The notes: generated from the letters alone by a model not told the origin. A stretch of DNA of 64,000 nucleotides from Ceratotherium simum simum (GCF_000283155.1 NW_004454156.1:32447830-32511829), one strand, 5' to 3'; numbered from the stretch's first letter, positions 9,702-20,550 are shown. Translations and numbers: made by a program.

Positions 9702-10105
9702 TTCAGAAAAACAAAAATGGTCCTAAAAATAAAGAATCCTTTTGCAGTTTTACTCCCAGTCCTTAAGCACTGCTTTTACATATATTCATTTAAAATTATT
9801 TTTGGAGGCCAACTCACTTCGGGAAAATTCTGAGAGTGTTATAATGGAGTCTAAGGTCTTCTGCAGGCTTTGATCCGTGAAACTAAGTTGTTGCTCCCGA
9901 ACGAGAACAAAGTCAAAATTTGGTTGGAAACGTTCTAGTATCTTTCTCCCTTGCAAATATCTAATATCTGAGTATGGTTTTACTGCTTTGAAAATGCTTC
10001 TGGATATATTACTTTCCTTCATCTTTACAACAGCCCTAGGTAATGGACAAATATTCTCGTTATTTTTTCCTCTTATAAATGTGTAAAAAAAAAAAAAGTC
10101 TCACA
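9702..10105 (-). repeat. MIR fragment within AT-rich sequence
   Basis: CATCTTTACAACAGCCCTAGGTAATGGACAAATATTCTCG (about 10019-10060) and TTATAAATGTGTAAAAAAA are the antisense MIR 3' half. The left part (9702-9960) is unassigned. Confidence 0.5.
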
Positions 10106-10107
10106 GA

Positions 10108-10545
10108 GACTATAAGGGGGTTTTTCCAGTTGCAAGTGATAGAAAAACTAACTAGTCTAAACAAATCACAGAATTTTGTGGCTTATAATCCACAAAGTCC
10201 AAGGGTAGATCTGCCCTCACGCAAGGTTTGATCTAGGTCTAAGGGGCGACCTGGTCTCTCTCCATTTCTCAGCTCTGTTCTTATCCATGTGGACTTCATT
10301 CCCAGAGGTGAAGCTGTGGAGAGACAGCTGCTAGGTGGGATGCAGCTAGGATGTGCACGGCTACATCCTCTAAGGTTCGAGGCCAGTGGAAAAGAACACA
10401 CCTCTCTCAACAGTCTCTGCAAAAGTCCCATCACATTTCGCTGGCTCTGACTAGGCCATGTGCCCACCCAAATCATACATCTCACCCTAAAGTCACAAAC
10501 AGTATCATCTCCACCAAAGTTCATGGGCTGAAGGGTGAATTTCCA
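10108..10545. repeat. old dispersed repeat, family not assigned
   Basis: CAGTTGCAAGTGATAGAAAAACTAACTAGTC, TAATCCACAAAGTCCAAGGGTAGATCTG and CTCTCCATTTCTCAGCTCTG resemble a widespread mammalian repeat that I know by pattern but cannot name safely. A 144-codon minus frame lies across it and has no cellular domain. Confidence 0.5.
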
Positions 10546-10549
10546 GAGA

Positions 10550-10680
10550 AAAATTCCACAGCGTGAATAAACGCTGAGTTGGAAAACCAAGAGGGGCCGT
10601 GACTTGCCCAAAGTCAACAGACACTAAGAGATAAAATCAGGAAGGACGCAAGTACAAATGTTTTGAAACCAAGTACTTTA
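10550..10680 (-). repeat. MIR fragment, antisense
   Basis: GGGCCGTGACTTGCCCAAAGTCAACAGACACTAAG is the reversed MIR core. The B-box side is eroded. Confidence 0.6.
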
Positions 10681-11443
10681 AAAATAGTGGCAAATTGTTT
10701 TAAAACACAGAGAGAAAATTGCAAAAAGCCATCCAAACTGAATCTCTTGCTCACCAATAATACTCTAAAATATTGACCAATGACCTACTCAACTTCCAAG
10801 AAAGCCAAGTTCCTTTTCCAAAATAAAAATTTTGTAAAATTAGACAAGGTGACCATGATCTACATCAAAATCACTTTATAGCTTTAAACGGTTCCTCACC
10901 ATCTGGAAAGTCAGAACATTGTACTCAAAAGTAAAAAGGAAAAGCTTTTTGACCTATTTTCGTTCCTCCACTAATATGAAGCACTGAATCCTATTTATTA
11001 ACTACCCTCAATGCATGCTATTGCACTGGCTATCTGCAATTCTAAAATGATACCTTTTATTCAGTTAGAGATTAGAATCGCAACCAGTAGGGCTTTTTTT
11101 AATAAAAAATAAAATTAAAAATAGATTTGCTATGGCCTTTTTAATGAAACTAGTAGCTCTGCTGGCTTAGAGGGAAAATGACATATGTCTTGGGATTTTT
11201 ATATATTGATCTGAGCAGCGCAAAAAACAAAGTTACCAATATTCATATTTTGAGAAATCGTGCACTGCTTCTCCTCTGACTGCACATACATACCATCCCC
11301 CCGGCCCTCGACTGCAGGCCTAGGCAGCCAACACATACTCTTCCCCCAAAACAAACAAATCTCCTGAAACCTGACACACGCAGGTGACAGAACAACAGGT
11401 ACAGCCTGCCAGGTGTGTGCCAAATAAGAAAATGATGTAGCCC
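10681..11443. other. unique AT-rich sequence
   Basis: No transposon or gene recognised. The part 11090-11210 is very AT-rich (TTTTTTTAATAAAAAATAAAATTAAAAA). Three overlapping minus frames at 11199-11514 have no domain. Confidence 0.4.
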
Positions 11444-11633
11444 AGGACTGTCCCACAGAACTTTCTGCAATGATGTAAATGTTCTACATCTGTGCTGTCC
11501 GAAACACTAGCCACTAGCTGCAGAGGGCTATTGAGACTAGGAACCGAATTTTGTATTTTACTTCATTTTAATTAAAGTATTAATTAAAGTAGCCACATGT
11601 AGCTAGCGGCTACTGAATTGGAGGGCAGCACAG
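11444..11633 (+). mobile_element. hAT-type MITE
   Basis: GGACTGTCCCACAGAACTTTCTGCAATGATG, CTGTGCTGTCCGAAACACTAGCCACTAG and the closing GTAGCTAGCGGCTACTGAATTGGAGGGCAGCACA form the inverted ends (..GCTGTCC../..GGaCAGC..) of a short Charlie-like DNA element. No transposase is present. Confidence 0.75.
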
Positions 11634-11659
11634 ACGTCGCCCGTGAGAATTTCTCCAGT

Positions 11660-11995
11660 ATGTCTTCTATTGCTCTCTCCCACTTGCATTTTCTACCCCC
11701 GCACAAACAAACCACCTGCCATTCTCCAAACAGGGCATCTGTTTGTGCCTCTGGACTCCTGCACGTGCTGCCCCTTTGGCCCGGAATGTTCACTCCTGGC
11801 CCGCCTAATAGATTCCTCTCATGCCCAAGACCCAGCCCAGGTTTCACCTCTTCTCTGAAGCCTCCCCCAATTTTCCCTTCTCTCCTCTCCATTCATGAGA
11901 GTGGGTCAACTCTGCTTCTCCACCATCTCTGTGCTTATGCATATTTCCATGGCTGTGTTCATCATATTGTCATGAGCCCGTCCCCTCAACAGTGG
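11660..11995 (+). repeat. L2 LINE, left part
   Basis: GGACTCCTGCACGTGCTGCCCCTTTGGCCCGGAATGTTC and CAGGTTTCACCTCTTCTCTGAAGCCTCCCC are L2 3' ORF and UTR text. The copy stops at about 11995 and resumes at 12236, with a MIR between. Confidence 0.82.
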
Positions 11996-11999
11996 AAGG

Positions 12000-12235
12000 C
12001 AGTAGAGCGTGGCGGTAAGCTCTAAAGAGAGTGAGTGCTCTGGAGACAGCTGCCAAGTGTCAAATCTTGCCTCTACCACTTACTACTAGCTCTATGATCT
12101 CTCTGAGCAAAATGCCCCATCTGTAAAATGGGGTTATTAATGGTAACTTTCCTTTATGGTTGTTGCAAAGACTACATGAACACACACAGGTGCCTGGCAA
12201 GGAGCAAAGACTCAATAAAATTCAGTTCTTATGTG
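12000..12235 (+). repeat. MIR SINE nested in L2
   Basis: GTAGAGCGTGGCGGTAAGCTC head, CTACCACTTACTACTAGCTC core, TCTGTAAAATGGGGTTATTAATGG and GGTTGTTGCAAAGACTACATG appear in order. It separates two blocks of one L2 copy, so it inserted after the L2. Confidence 0.85.
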
Positions 12236-12345
12236 TTATTTTTCATTAAATTATTAGACTATGCACCTTTGAGGATGTCCTGCGTCTCAGCCATTCCTGT
12301 AACCCAGTGTCAGAGCATGCAGTAGGCACTCATTAAAGATTAAAA
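12236..12345 (+). repeat. L2 LINE, 3' end (right part)
   Basis: ATTAGACTATGCACCTTTGAGG .. CCCAGTGTCAGAGCATGCAGTAGGCACTCATTAAAG is the L2 terminal sequence, continuing the copy cut at 11995. Confidence 0.65.
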
Positions 12346-13245
12346 TTATTAATTATCCTCCAGTGGATGGTGCTAGTCCTGAGCTCAGTTCTAAGTATAC
12401 TCCATAATTAACTAAAAAACCTTGTTCTAAATGTCAAACTAAGAGACGATGGAGGTAAGCAGGGGCAGAGGGGTGAGGTCTCAGGTAGATCAAAGGTTTT
12501 TATGGGGGCTTATTCAAACTGCACCCAAATTCACTACCACCACCCTCCCCATATGGCCCACCACTACGCCAGACCCTCCCCCAGCCCCAAACCGGCCACA
12601 TCTCTACCAAAATGCTCCTGAGGGAGATAAGCCTTATCTTGTAATTTTGGGACAGGAACAAAAATTTAAGGGCCACTGGTCTAACATTAACATAAGAGAT
12701 ACGTATAAGCGACTCGAAGCTCCAACAATCTGTTCCTGCCGCTCTCCCTTCTTCTTCCAGTTTACCCATTCCCTGCTTTTCCTAGGTGGATATCTGGATA
12801 AAGGGGGGAAGAAATCCTTCAATTTACAGAAACAGTCCTACACACCCGGATTCTAGTTATGGTCCCCCCGTGTACCTGGCCCTGAAGGACGGGGCATCTC
12901 TTGAGTCCCTCTGAGGCTCCTAGGTTTTACTGAAGGCATATAAAGATGAGCAGCAGGTGAAACAAGCATTAAAAATGATTAACTGTCCAATACACAGGCT
13001 TTCCAGCTCGTGCAGAGTCTCAACAGGACTGTTCATTTCCCAAATTCAATGCCTTCCTCCTGCCACAAGGCTCCTTGGCACAGGCGTGCGGCCAGGAGTT
13101 CAGCAAGAGAGCAAGTCGGGAGCTTGGAGCATACACCCACTGCTTGATTTCAGCCCAGCTTTCACTTCGGGGAAAGCAGCACTAGAATCCAGAAGCAGGT
13201 GATCGATCTGCTGGGGGGACCCTGTGCAGGTTTCAAGAATAAATA
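12346..13245. other. mostly unique sequence, no gene seen
   Basis: A short antisense MIR piece may lie at 12355-12430. The rest is unassigned. The 135-codon plus frame (12449-12856) lacks a domain, and its C-rich middle (12535-12605) explains the absence of stops. Confidence 0.4.
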
Positions 13246-13249
13246 GTAG

Positions 13250-13385
13250 CATGACTGAGTGGTGCAGGAGCATCTAACAAGAGGTCTGGGGCTCTACAAT
13301 TTGCCTGCTGTGTGAACCCGGCTATATCACCTTTCGTCTCTGGGCTTCAGTTTCCTTGTTTATGAAATTAGGGGGTGGTTACCAA
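13250..13385 (+). repeat. MIR SINE, 5' two thirds
   Basis: GCATGACTGAGTGGTGCAGGAGC head, TTTGCCTGCTGTGTGAACCCGG core and CTTCAGTTTCCTTGTTTATG. The 3' end is missing. Confidence 0.8.
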
Positions 13386-13690
13386 ACTGTCTTTTTTTTC
13401 TTAAGCAGTAAAAACGCCTTTTTGTCCCAAATGAAATCTTATGGGGAAACTCTAAGATATACAAGTGGAGCTGCTGTGATCAAAGTGCATTGGTGGGATT
13501 CATGAAGCCCCATCTACTTGAACCTCTCTCCCTCCCCGCTAGGAAACCCAGAGTCCTAGAAACTCAGGGAATGGTGTTAGCAAACTACATCAGCTTTCTA
13601 AGATCACATCAAGTTGGAACATTTCAGGATATTACTTAGAATGGACCTTATGATGCCCATCTATATGAAGGGATGAGAAATAGACTAAAT
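13386..13690. other. unique sequence, no gene seen
   Basis: No recognised repeat or exon. Confidence 0.4.
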
Positions 13691-13699
13691 TATTATATC

Positions 13700-14330
13700 A
13701 TTTAAAATTTTCATTATGAAAAATGTCAAATATCAATATATTTGGGTTTGAAATATGGATTTGAATAAAACAAGTGTGAATCCTTACATACCTATGACCT
13801 GGCATCAACAATTATCAAGTCGTGGCCCGTCTTGTTTCATCTCTACCCTACCCATTCCCATATCTCTGAGATTATTTCGAAGCAAATCCCCAACGTATTA
13901 TCACCTAGTCAGAAATATTTCCTCATAGCTATCTAAAAAATAAGGATTTTGAAAAACTAGACCTTGGTTTCATTACCACACTAAGAGGAAAAAAACACTA
14001 ATTCCTTAACATCATCTGACATCCAAGGTCATTGCTCCATCATTTTTTCCCCTTTACAAATTAATTTGATGAAAAACGGAGTCGTTTTTCTAGCTTCCCA
14101 CTGCCTAGATTTGCATGACTGCATCTCTGTTTGCCATTTAACATGAACTTCAGCCCTCCACATTTCGGGTGATTTCATAGTTAACTAGATCAAGGGTCTC
14201 AACCAGATTCAAATTCCAACAGAAGGCACATAACATTGGGTTGTTTCTGTTTTTGTGCTGCTGGCAGCCTTTGATTACCACTTTATTAGACTGACTTTTT
14301 TCAGCTTCTTATGTATCTTCCAAAATGTTT
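13700..14330. repeat. old L1 (L1M-type) 3' UTR remnant, probable
   Basis: AAAATGTCAAATATCAATAT, TTATTTCGAAGCAAATCCCC, CATTACCACACTAAGAGG and CTAATTCCTTAACATCATCTGACATCCA recall a long noncoding segment common in old mammalian L1 tails. The match is by remembered pattern only and orientation is not fixed. Confidence 0.45.
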
Positions 14331-14339
14331 CACACATAT

Positions 14340-14690
14340 ACCAATACATAAAGTTCTTTTTTATTTTTACCCAAATTGCATTAAACCCTACTACTGTTCT
14401 GAAACTTTTCATTTAATGTGAGATTATTAATTTTTAAAAAATTGAAATTCGATAAGATACACTTAACATGTTAACAGTATTGAGTATAGTTTAAATTCCA
14501 ACAATTTAGTTTCCATTCTAGCATTTGTCCGGTATAGTGCTTTACACATAGCAGGTGGCTGATAAATAGTTGTTGAATAAATAAGCAATGCTATGAAACC
14601 CAGTGGCTTTCTAAGAAGTAGTGATGTACTATCAACTGGCCTGCTCAAAGGCTCCACCGGAAGTACTGTGTGATAGACCTAAGTCTCTAA
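14340..14690 (+). repeat. AT-rich DNA with an L2 3' end
   Basis: TATAGTGCTTTACACATAGCAGGTGGCTGATAAATAGTTGTTGAATAAATAAG (14534-14585) is the L2 terminal sequence. The rest is AT-rich and unassigned. Confidence 0.55.
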
Positions 14691-15400
14691 AAATTCCTAA
14701 TTGTCGTCTTAGATTATAAATTAGGAAGAGCCAAACAAATCCTGTTCTTCACCACTTCACATTTTGTCATTTGTTTTTAAACAACAGCCTAAAAAAACCA
14801 GCATGACTCCATCTTTTACTGCTTTAACTGACTCATTCATCAGTTTTCTCCTCCCCCAAATATCCTAAGTATAAGCCATGGCCCCCGATCAATAATCAAA
14901 CCGGTAATTCCTGCCGCCCCCACTAGTGCTAACTGGTGGTTACAGAATTAACAGCCTGTTTCTATGCAGCAGAGTCTTCAGGATCCCAAAACAATCGATG
15001 CTACCGTTCCACTTCATGACTAGGAACATATTGTGGTGAAAAGCAGCCACTCCCTACAGTCAATTAATAGTCCCATGAAAGAAGTCAGAGACACGAGCAG
15101 TCAAAACTAAATCAGGCAACATAGATTTTTTTGAAGTCCTCTGGAGGTGTTTTTCACTAGAATGATGCTATTGCTACTATCTGCTGTGAAAGCTCAGAGT
15201 ATAAACAAGTGGGTGCTTATCAGGAAAAAACTAATCAAAAATCTCCCACCCAGTCCGTATCAGCCACCCGCTATTTTTCATTACAAACATATTTACATCT
15301 GAAGCACATAGTGCATAAGGATGGAAACAAGATGATGGCTAAGTGGTTTTAAACCAGGCTCACAGGCCCCAGGAGGCAGTAGAGTAAGCAAGAGTAAGCG
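14690..15400. other. repeat-poor block, candidate conserved noncoding element
   Basis: No transposon recognised over about 700 bases. Short AT-rich cores such as CGATCAATAATCAAACCGGTAATTCC (14886-14911) and AGTCAATTAATAGTCC (near 15059) resemble homeodomain or Pbx-like sites. No frame of note. Function not shown. Confidence 0.3.
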
Positions 15401-15660
15401 TTAAGAGTTTGGGGGCCAGCAGCTCTATTCCTTTCCCCTACTCATCATGAGCCACTAAGCCAGTCAGAGTAACAACCATTCCATCCAGAATTAACGAAGA
15501 GAAGGGAAGAGGTACCTGGGGGAAGGGAGGTATTCCCGAAGCCACATTAAGACAGATGCCCAACACTCCTTGCATACTGCCAGGCCCTGGGCCCTTAAAT
15601 CCTAGTGGTGTCACCAAAGGCATGCCCCCTCGCAATTAAAGATCTCTCATTCTGAATAAA
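15401..15660. other. unique sequence, no gene seen
   Basis: A single 65-codon minus frame without domain; no repeat recognised. Confidence 0.4.
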
Positions 15661-15664
15661 CCGG

Positions 15665-15850
15665 TATTCAACTAATGACTCGAGGCAAGTCCCTTGGGTC
15701 CATCCCAGATGGACTTGGGTTCAGGTCCTTAATCCATCCTTCACTAGCCCTGGGCAAATAACTTATCCAAAACACCTCCTCTGATCCCCTAATTGGAGAA
15801 CCATATTCACCACCTTCTAGGGTTTCTAAAAGGATTAAAAAAACTACTGC
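15665..15850 (+). repeat. MIR SINE, diverged
   Basis: GACTTGGGTTCAGGTCCTTAATCC, TAGCCCTGGGCAAATAACTTATCC and GGGTTTCTAAAAGGATTAAA follow the MIR order, with many substitutions. Confidence 0.6.
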
Positions 15851-16439
15851 ATGATAAAGGCTAATTCTTTTCTTCTCCACTCCACCGCCCCCCACCCCGC
15901 CCCGTGTTCCTTTTCACTCACACTGCTTCAGTGTTCTTCACCTGCTTATCCCATCTACTTCATCTGCACCCAGTCACTGAGGATAGTTCCTGGTCCTTTC
16001 AATCAGCAAGCACCTGCTCTGTCACAGGGACCATGCACAGAAAGACGATCAGGGTATAACCTTTATGCTCTGTGTCATTTCTGGTCCAGGGGCAATGGTG
16101 CGTCATCAGTCTCAATCACCAGGCAATGCCTTCACCCCAGGATGGGATACGGCATCAAGACAATCCTGTCTCCTGAACTCCAGGTCCAGCAGACACACAC
16201 ATGCAGGTTCACTTCACAGATACCCCAACCACAGGTGGGCTTGGCAAGCAAATGTCATTTTTTCACGAACCAGTGCCTCTCCACCCACCGTCCATAACCC
16301 CACCAACTTCACCATATCTTCAACAGCATCCATATTTCCAGGGGCATATAGGTCTTGGGAGACAAGCCCAGAAACTCCAGCATAATGGAACAGACTCCAA
16401 TTAGGACAACAACCTTCAAACAAGTGATAGAATACATTA
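15851..16439. other. C-rich unique sequence, no gene seen
   Basis: A 148-codon plus frame (15851-16297), overlapped by a 106-codon frame in another phase, crosses a stop-poor pyrimidine-rich stretch. Neither shows a domain, good start context or splice borders, so I leave them as noncoding. Confidence 0.4.
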
Positions 16440-16650
16440 TTAACAGGCAGCATTTACTGAAAACTCACTATGTACCAGGCATTGGGCTAAGAGTTTTATA
16501 TATATCAATTCCTTTCATTCTTATTACAACCCCATGGTGTAGGGATGGTTGTTATCTCAATTCTCCAGGTGAGGAAACATAAAGGCATAAAGAGACTAAA
16601 TAACAAATCCCTGGTCACATGGCTGTGAGGAGTAGATGGGAGCGTGGGCA
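16440..16650 (-). repeat. MIR SINE, antisense
   Basis: GCAGCATTTACTGAAAACTCACTATGTACCAGGC, AATTCCTTTCATTCTTATTACAACCC, GGTGAGGAAACATAAAGGCATAAAG and CCCTGGTCACATGGCTGTGAGG are the MIR sequence reversed. Confidence 0.88.
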
Positions 16651-16945
16651 AGTTGGCTCTGTAGCCTTAGATCTTTTCCAACTGAAAAATAAAAGGGGGC
16701 CCATACTTCTGTCCGAGAAACCACACCAGCCACGACCACACATATTTAAATCCATCAGGAGAAAAGGCAAATTAACCCTCTGGATTGAGGATGAAGAGAT
16801 CGAGGCCCTAACCCAGGCCCCACCACCACCAGCAACATGGCCTTCAAACAGGGACCTCACCTCTTCTAACCTCTGTTTTCCCATCTAAAAAATGATGCTC
16901 CTAGATAAGAGCTCTCATATCCTAGGATTAACTGTAAGGAAAGCA
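16651..16945 (+). repeat. unique sequence ending in a MIR piece
   Basis: GGGACCTCACCTCTTCTAACCTCTGTTTTCCCATCTAAAAAATGATGC (16850-16897) is MIR core. The part before it is unassigned. Confidence 0.5.
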
Positions 16946-16949
16946 GGGA

Positions 16950-17185
16950 GCAGAGTCTTAAGTGTTCGCGACTTGAGGTCAGAAGGACCTAGTTTGAACC
17001 TAGGCTACAAGTCCTGGCGACTGTGGGTGGGTAATTCAGCCTCTCTATGCCTCAGTTTCCTCATTTGCAAAGGAGTTAACAATGAATTTGTTCTAAGTGC
17101 TAAATGAGGCAATGCATGCAAATGATGAATGCAGTGTCTGGCATGTAACACCTAATAAATAGTAGATGATGGTATTATTATCATC
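16950..17185 (+). repeat. MIR SINE, near full length
   Basis: GAAGGACCTAGTTTGAACCTAGGC, CCTCTCTATGCCTCAGTTTCCTC, CTAAATGAGGCAATGCATGC and the end CCTAATAAATAGTAGATGATGG. A short ATCATC/AGCAGC run follows to 17201. Confidence 0.88.
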
Positions 17186-18115
17186 ATCAGCAGCAGCAGC
17201 ATGACCTGAAATTCCACAGAAGGAACTCTTCTCCCCTTTAATACAGGTAGACTTTATAACCTTATTTGGAAGGATAATCTGGCTAGCACATTTTCCAATG
17301 TAAATCCTTGAACATTTAAGGCTGACTCAGAGTGGAGGGGATAGGGTAGATGGTTTAAAGGCAGCAGCTAGACTCTGGACCCCTCGCCTGGTGGAGGGAG
17401 GGGCCTCGTTGGCTCTCCTCCCTATCAGAATTTCACCCCATCTCCAGCATGCCCCTCCCACCACACTCTTGCTCCTAAAGGGTCTTTAACAAATCCTCCA
17501 CCCTAACAAGCCTACATCTGCTGAGTGACCATGACAAGGTTCCTACAGCAATCCTCCTTTCTAAAGTTTGGGTAGTGCAAGACACAGGGATCACTTAGCA
17601 CCTGGCTTGTGTTTCGTGAAATGCCTTGAAACTGCATGCGATTTTTTTCTCCGCAGTTAGAGTAAGGCCTTACCCTTTTATGGCACATGACCATTTATAA
17701 AGTGCTGTAGGTGTTACTTACTACGTGAGATGAGAGGAGATTACTGACTCTATTTTTTACAAATTAAAAACCTAACAAGCAGAGCTGTGAAGAGCTCATA
17801 TGCAATAAAATTAAGATAAGACCCTGGATGTCTTAATTTTCAAGAGCTCTTCTCAAGGCCCACAACGTCTCTTTGACTCATACCTCCTCTTCTCCATCAG
17901 CCCAGTCCACCAGGCTTTCCCTTTCTCTCAACGTCCGTACTTTGAGGCACGTATACCCCACCCCACCCCCGCATTTTTGCTTTCTATTCCATCCTGGTTT
18001 GTTTCAACAACCATCAAGGGTATGTATGACTTAGCCCTCCAGGTAAACTGTGTACTCTTTAATGTGGGGTTCGTGCTAAACCCTGCTGGACATTTCTTAA
18101 GCAGCAGCCACATTA
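17186..18115. other. mostly unique sequence, no gene seen
   Basis: Over 900 bases without a clear repeat or exon. Two short minus frames (60 and 61 codons) carry no domain. Confidence 0.4.
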
Positions 18116-18119
18116 GGTC

Positions 18120-18390
18120 AGTAAAGTGTTGTGATTAAGAGTTTGAGCTTGGAAGTCACAATATGATAACATGTGACTTAATACAACAAAGACCCAGGTT
18201 TGAATCCCAGTTTGGACACTGTTTAACTGTGTGATCTTAGGAAACTTATTTAACTTCTCTGTGACTTCCTCATGTGTTTAATGGAGTAACAGCACTTACC
18301 TCATAAGGTTATTGTGAGAACTAATGGGAGCTTGATTCAGGTAACACAGAGTAAGCTCTTGGAAATTTTATGCTATTATTATTAATATTA
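18120..18390 (+). repeat. MIR SINE with internal insertion
   Basis: GTAAAGTGTTGTGATTAAGAGTTTGAGC head, CCCAGGTTTGAATCCCAG, GGTTATTGTGAGAACTAATGG and a TATTATTATTAATATTATTAATC tail. Extra bases at about 18155-18185 between head and B-box look like a short insertion or local duplication. Confidence 0.85.
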
Positions 18391-18399
18391 TTAATCAAC

Positions 18400-18720
18400 A
18401 TATCACGATTTTATAGTAAATAAATCTGAAGTTCAGGCTCAGCATCTTGCCCAGGGCCACACAGCAAGTAAGTTCTGCCACCCAAGAGGGAATTCCAAGA
18501 TGCCACCTCCTGCTTCTACTTCAAGGTCCCACAACATATACTACACAGGAAGTTAATGACATCAGGAATTAGAGAATGTGACAATTGCAAGGAAACCTAC
18601 TGAGTCTAGATCTAGTCAACCCTCTCATTTTGCAGATCAGAAAATTCTGGCCCAGCAGATAACACATCTGTTCAACATAGTTCAACTAGTAGTAATAACC
18701 TACACAGTTGTATAGTGATG
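18400..18720 (-). repeat. two MIR fragments, antisense
   Basis: CAGGCTCAGCATCTTGCCCAGGGCCACACAGCAAGTAAG (18435-18473) and TCTCATTTTGCAGATCAGAAAATTCTGGCCCAG (18623-18655) are separate reversed MIR cores. Confidence 0.6.
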
Positions 18721-18729
18721 CCTAGTTAT

Positions 18730-19335
18730 GAAGTTTTATTCACCATGAGATGTGATGCTGAAGCCTCCAGCCGAAGACCACCAGGAACACTCCTTTTCAC
18801 CCCTTTAGTCAAACAAAGTCGGGTTTATAACCATGCCACGCAGAATTGTACATGTCTCAGTAAGAAGGTGTTAGGAGGTGATCATTATACACTTTGGGCT
18901 TGTTCAATGATTTGGGGGAGGGTTCAAAGACGTGTAGTTTGCTCTGGTGGGTGCCGTCATAAAGCGGGAATTCTGTGACCGGGTATCTCTGTAACTTTTA
19001 TCCAGGAGACAGGAGGAACAGAGCAGGGCTATTGCTGTAATGGGTAAAGAAACGGCAGTCATTCCTGTGAGCCAAGAGAGGGATGTCTGGTCATTTTTGT
19101 GGACTGCCCGGTGTTCTTGTTTTTACTCTGTGCTCAGTCTTGATTATGAAGCGGTCTTGTTTTTGTCTTATTCTATCACCATCACAAAGAGACCTTGTCA
19201 CATGTCGTGCACAGTGAAATTCTTCATGTCCAGCAAGAAAACACCAGGGCCTAGCCATCAGAGCCAGGCCTGCTCTAAGCTGACAGCAGTCAGAAATTGC
19301 TGGGGTTTTCCCTTTCCTCAATAATGTGTTCAACT
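18730..19335. repeat. retroviral-like old repeat, suspected
   Basis: AGTCGGGTTTATAACCATGCCACGCAG, TTGGGCTTGTTCAATGATTTGGGGG and GTGAGCCAAGAGAGGGATGTCTGG resemble a carnivore/ungulate endogenous-retrovirus-type repeat that I recall only by pattern. Two overlapping frames of 94 (plus) and 80 (minus) codons have no retroviral domain. It may be unrelated unique DNA. Confidence 0.35.
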
Positions 19336-19339
19336 ATTC

Positions 19340-19670
19340 ACAATACCTGTTTGTGTCAGGCAATTTCAAGGGGGTCTAGGGGCAAAATAAATAAGGATCC
19401 CGAGCCTTAATGAGGTCACATCCCAATGGCGGAAAGAGATAATTAAAAATAAACACAATTCATTAAAAAAAAAATAAATCCTACAGTATGTCAGAAGGTG
19501 ATAAGCGCTATAGAAACAAAAGAAAAAGCAGACAGAGCAAAGGGGACCAGGAATGCCAGGCGAGGGGGGCAGTGATAAGCAGGAGGACCAGAGGAAGCCT
19601 CCTCCATATGAAATTTAAACAGAGACTTGGAGGAAGTGAAGGAGGTGACCATAAAGAACATTCCAGAGAG
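19340..19670 (-). repeat. L2 LINE, antisense
   Basis: TGAGGTCACATCCCAATGGCGG, GTCAGAAGGTGATAAGCGCTATAGAAAC and GAAATTTAAACAGAGACTTGGAGGAAGTGAAG are antisense L2 text. An A-rich run sits near 19466. Confidence 0.7.
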
Positions 19671-19674
19671 AAAT

Positions 19675-19870
19675 TAGCATCCTTGTCCCAGTTCAGAAAT
19701 GAGAGAAGTGAGACTTGGAGAGGTTGGGGAACATGTCTGAGACTGCCCAACAATTACACGGTAGAACCAGGGAGCCCCTGGTCTCCAGATTCTCTGCCCC
19801 AAGCTGCCTTTCCGACAACAAACTGGATCTAAGGTCATCGTCGTGCAGGACTGAATCCAGGAACAACTCC
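19675..19870 (-). repeat. MIR fragment, antisense
   Basis: GAAGTGAGACTTGGAGAGGTTGGGG .. GAGACTGCCCAACAATTACACGGTAGAACCAGG is a diverged reversed MIR core. Confidence 0.6.
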
Positions 19871-19954
19871 AGGCTTATGGGCGAAAGTGTGAGCTCTGAA
19901 ACTAGAAAGAAACTCTCCTTTCTCACTCCCACACAGGTTTACACTAAGACCGTG

Positions 19955-20550
19955 TATCCACACTGTAGGGGATCAGAATACTCCACCTCAAAATAGACCA
20001 CTCTGGCATAAGGACTATTTTGAGCAGAAGGTAATTGAGAAAAAGCAGACACGGTATGACTCTCTGCCCTCCCCCATGTGCCTGAAAGCAGGGCATAAAC
20101 TCTCCTTATGAGGGTGCCCCCTCTTCCCACACCAGGGAGGTGAGAACGACCTTATCAGCAGAGATGAGATGGTACTGAGAAGAATCTACATAAACCATGC
20201 TAAAAAAAACCTTTTCTACCATCAGTGTTCTCCATATATTTACCTTTCCACAATTTACTGCCCCTGAAAAGTCCAGAAACCTCTTTCCTTTGTCTTGTGT
20301 CTTCTCTACCAACTTATTGTCCTTTGTCAGAAAAGTATAAAAGCCTTCCATCCCAGCTGTTTCTTTGAGAGTTTTCTCTTCTTTCTATGAGCCTCCTCCC
20401 CCTGCCCTGATGTCAGGTGAAACTTTTAACGTCCAACAAAATGGGTACACTTTTCTCCTATTAATCTGTCTTTTGTCAGCATATTTCACAGGCCTGGCCA
20501 CTGAACCTAAGAGGGCAGAAGGAAATTCTTCCTCCCCTGCTATAGTTCCA
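19955..20550 (+). mobile_element. solo LTR of retroviral type
   Basis: It begins near TGTAGGGGATCAGAATACTCC and shows the layout of a retroviral LTR. U3 runs to a TATA box in GAAAAGTATAAAAGCCTTCC (20330-20349). A start-proximal CAGCTGTTTCTTTGAGAG segment follows, then a pyrimidine-rich region with a TATTAATCTGTCTTTTG polyadenylation-like site, ending near AGAGGGCAGAAGGAAATTC. No gag, pol or env sequence is next to it, so recombination has left a single LTR. Exact ends and family were not determined; the 5-bp duplication could not be fixed. Confidence 0.6.
20332..20345 (+). promoter_or_regulatory. TATA box of the solo LTR
   Basis: AAGTATAAAAGCCT inside the LTR, about two thirds of the way along, where LTR promoters have their TATA element. 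Activity is unknown. Confidence 0.5.

Noticed and set aside
15851..16297. 148-codon plus-strand frame
   Set aside because: Pyrimidine-rich, low-complexity composition with a competing 106-codon frame in another phase; no domain.
18730..19335. Retroviral protein-coding remnant
   Set aside because: The wording is retrovirus-like but no gag, pol or env motif is visible in any frame; kept only as a suspected noncoding repeat.
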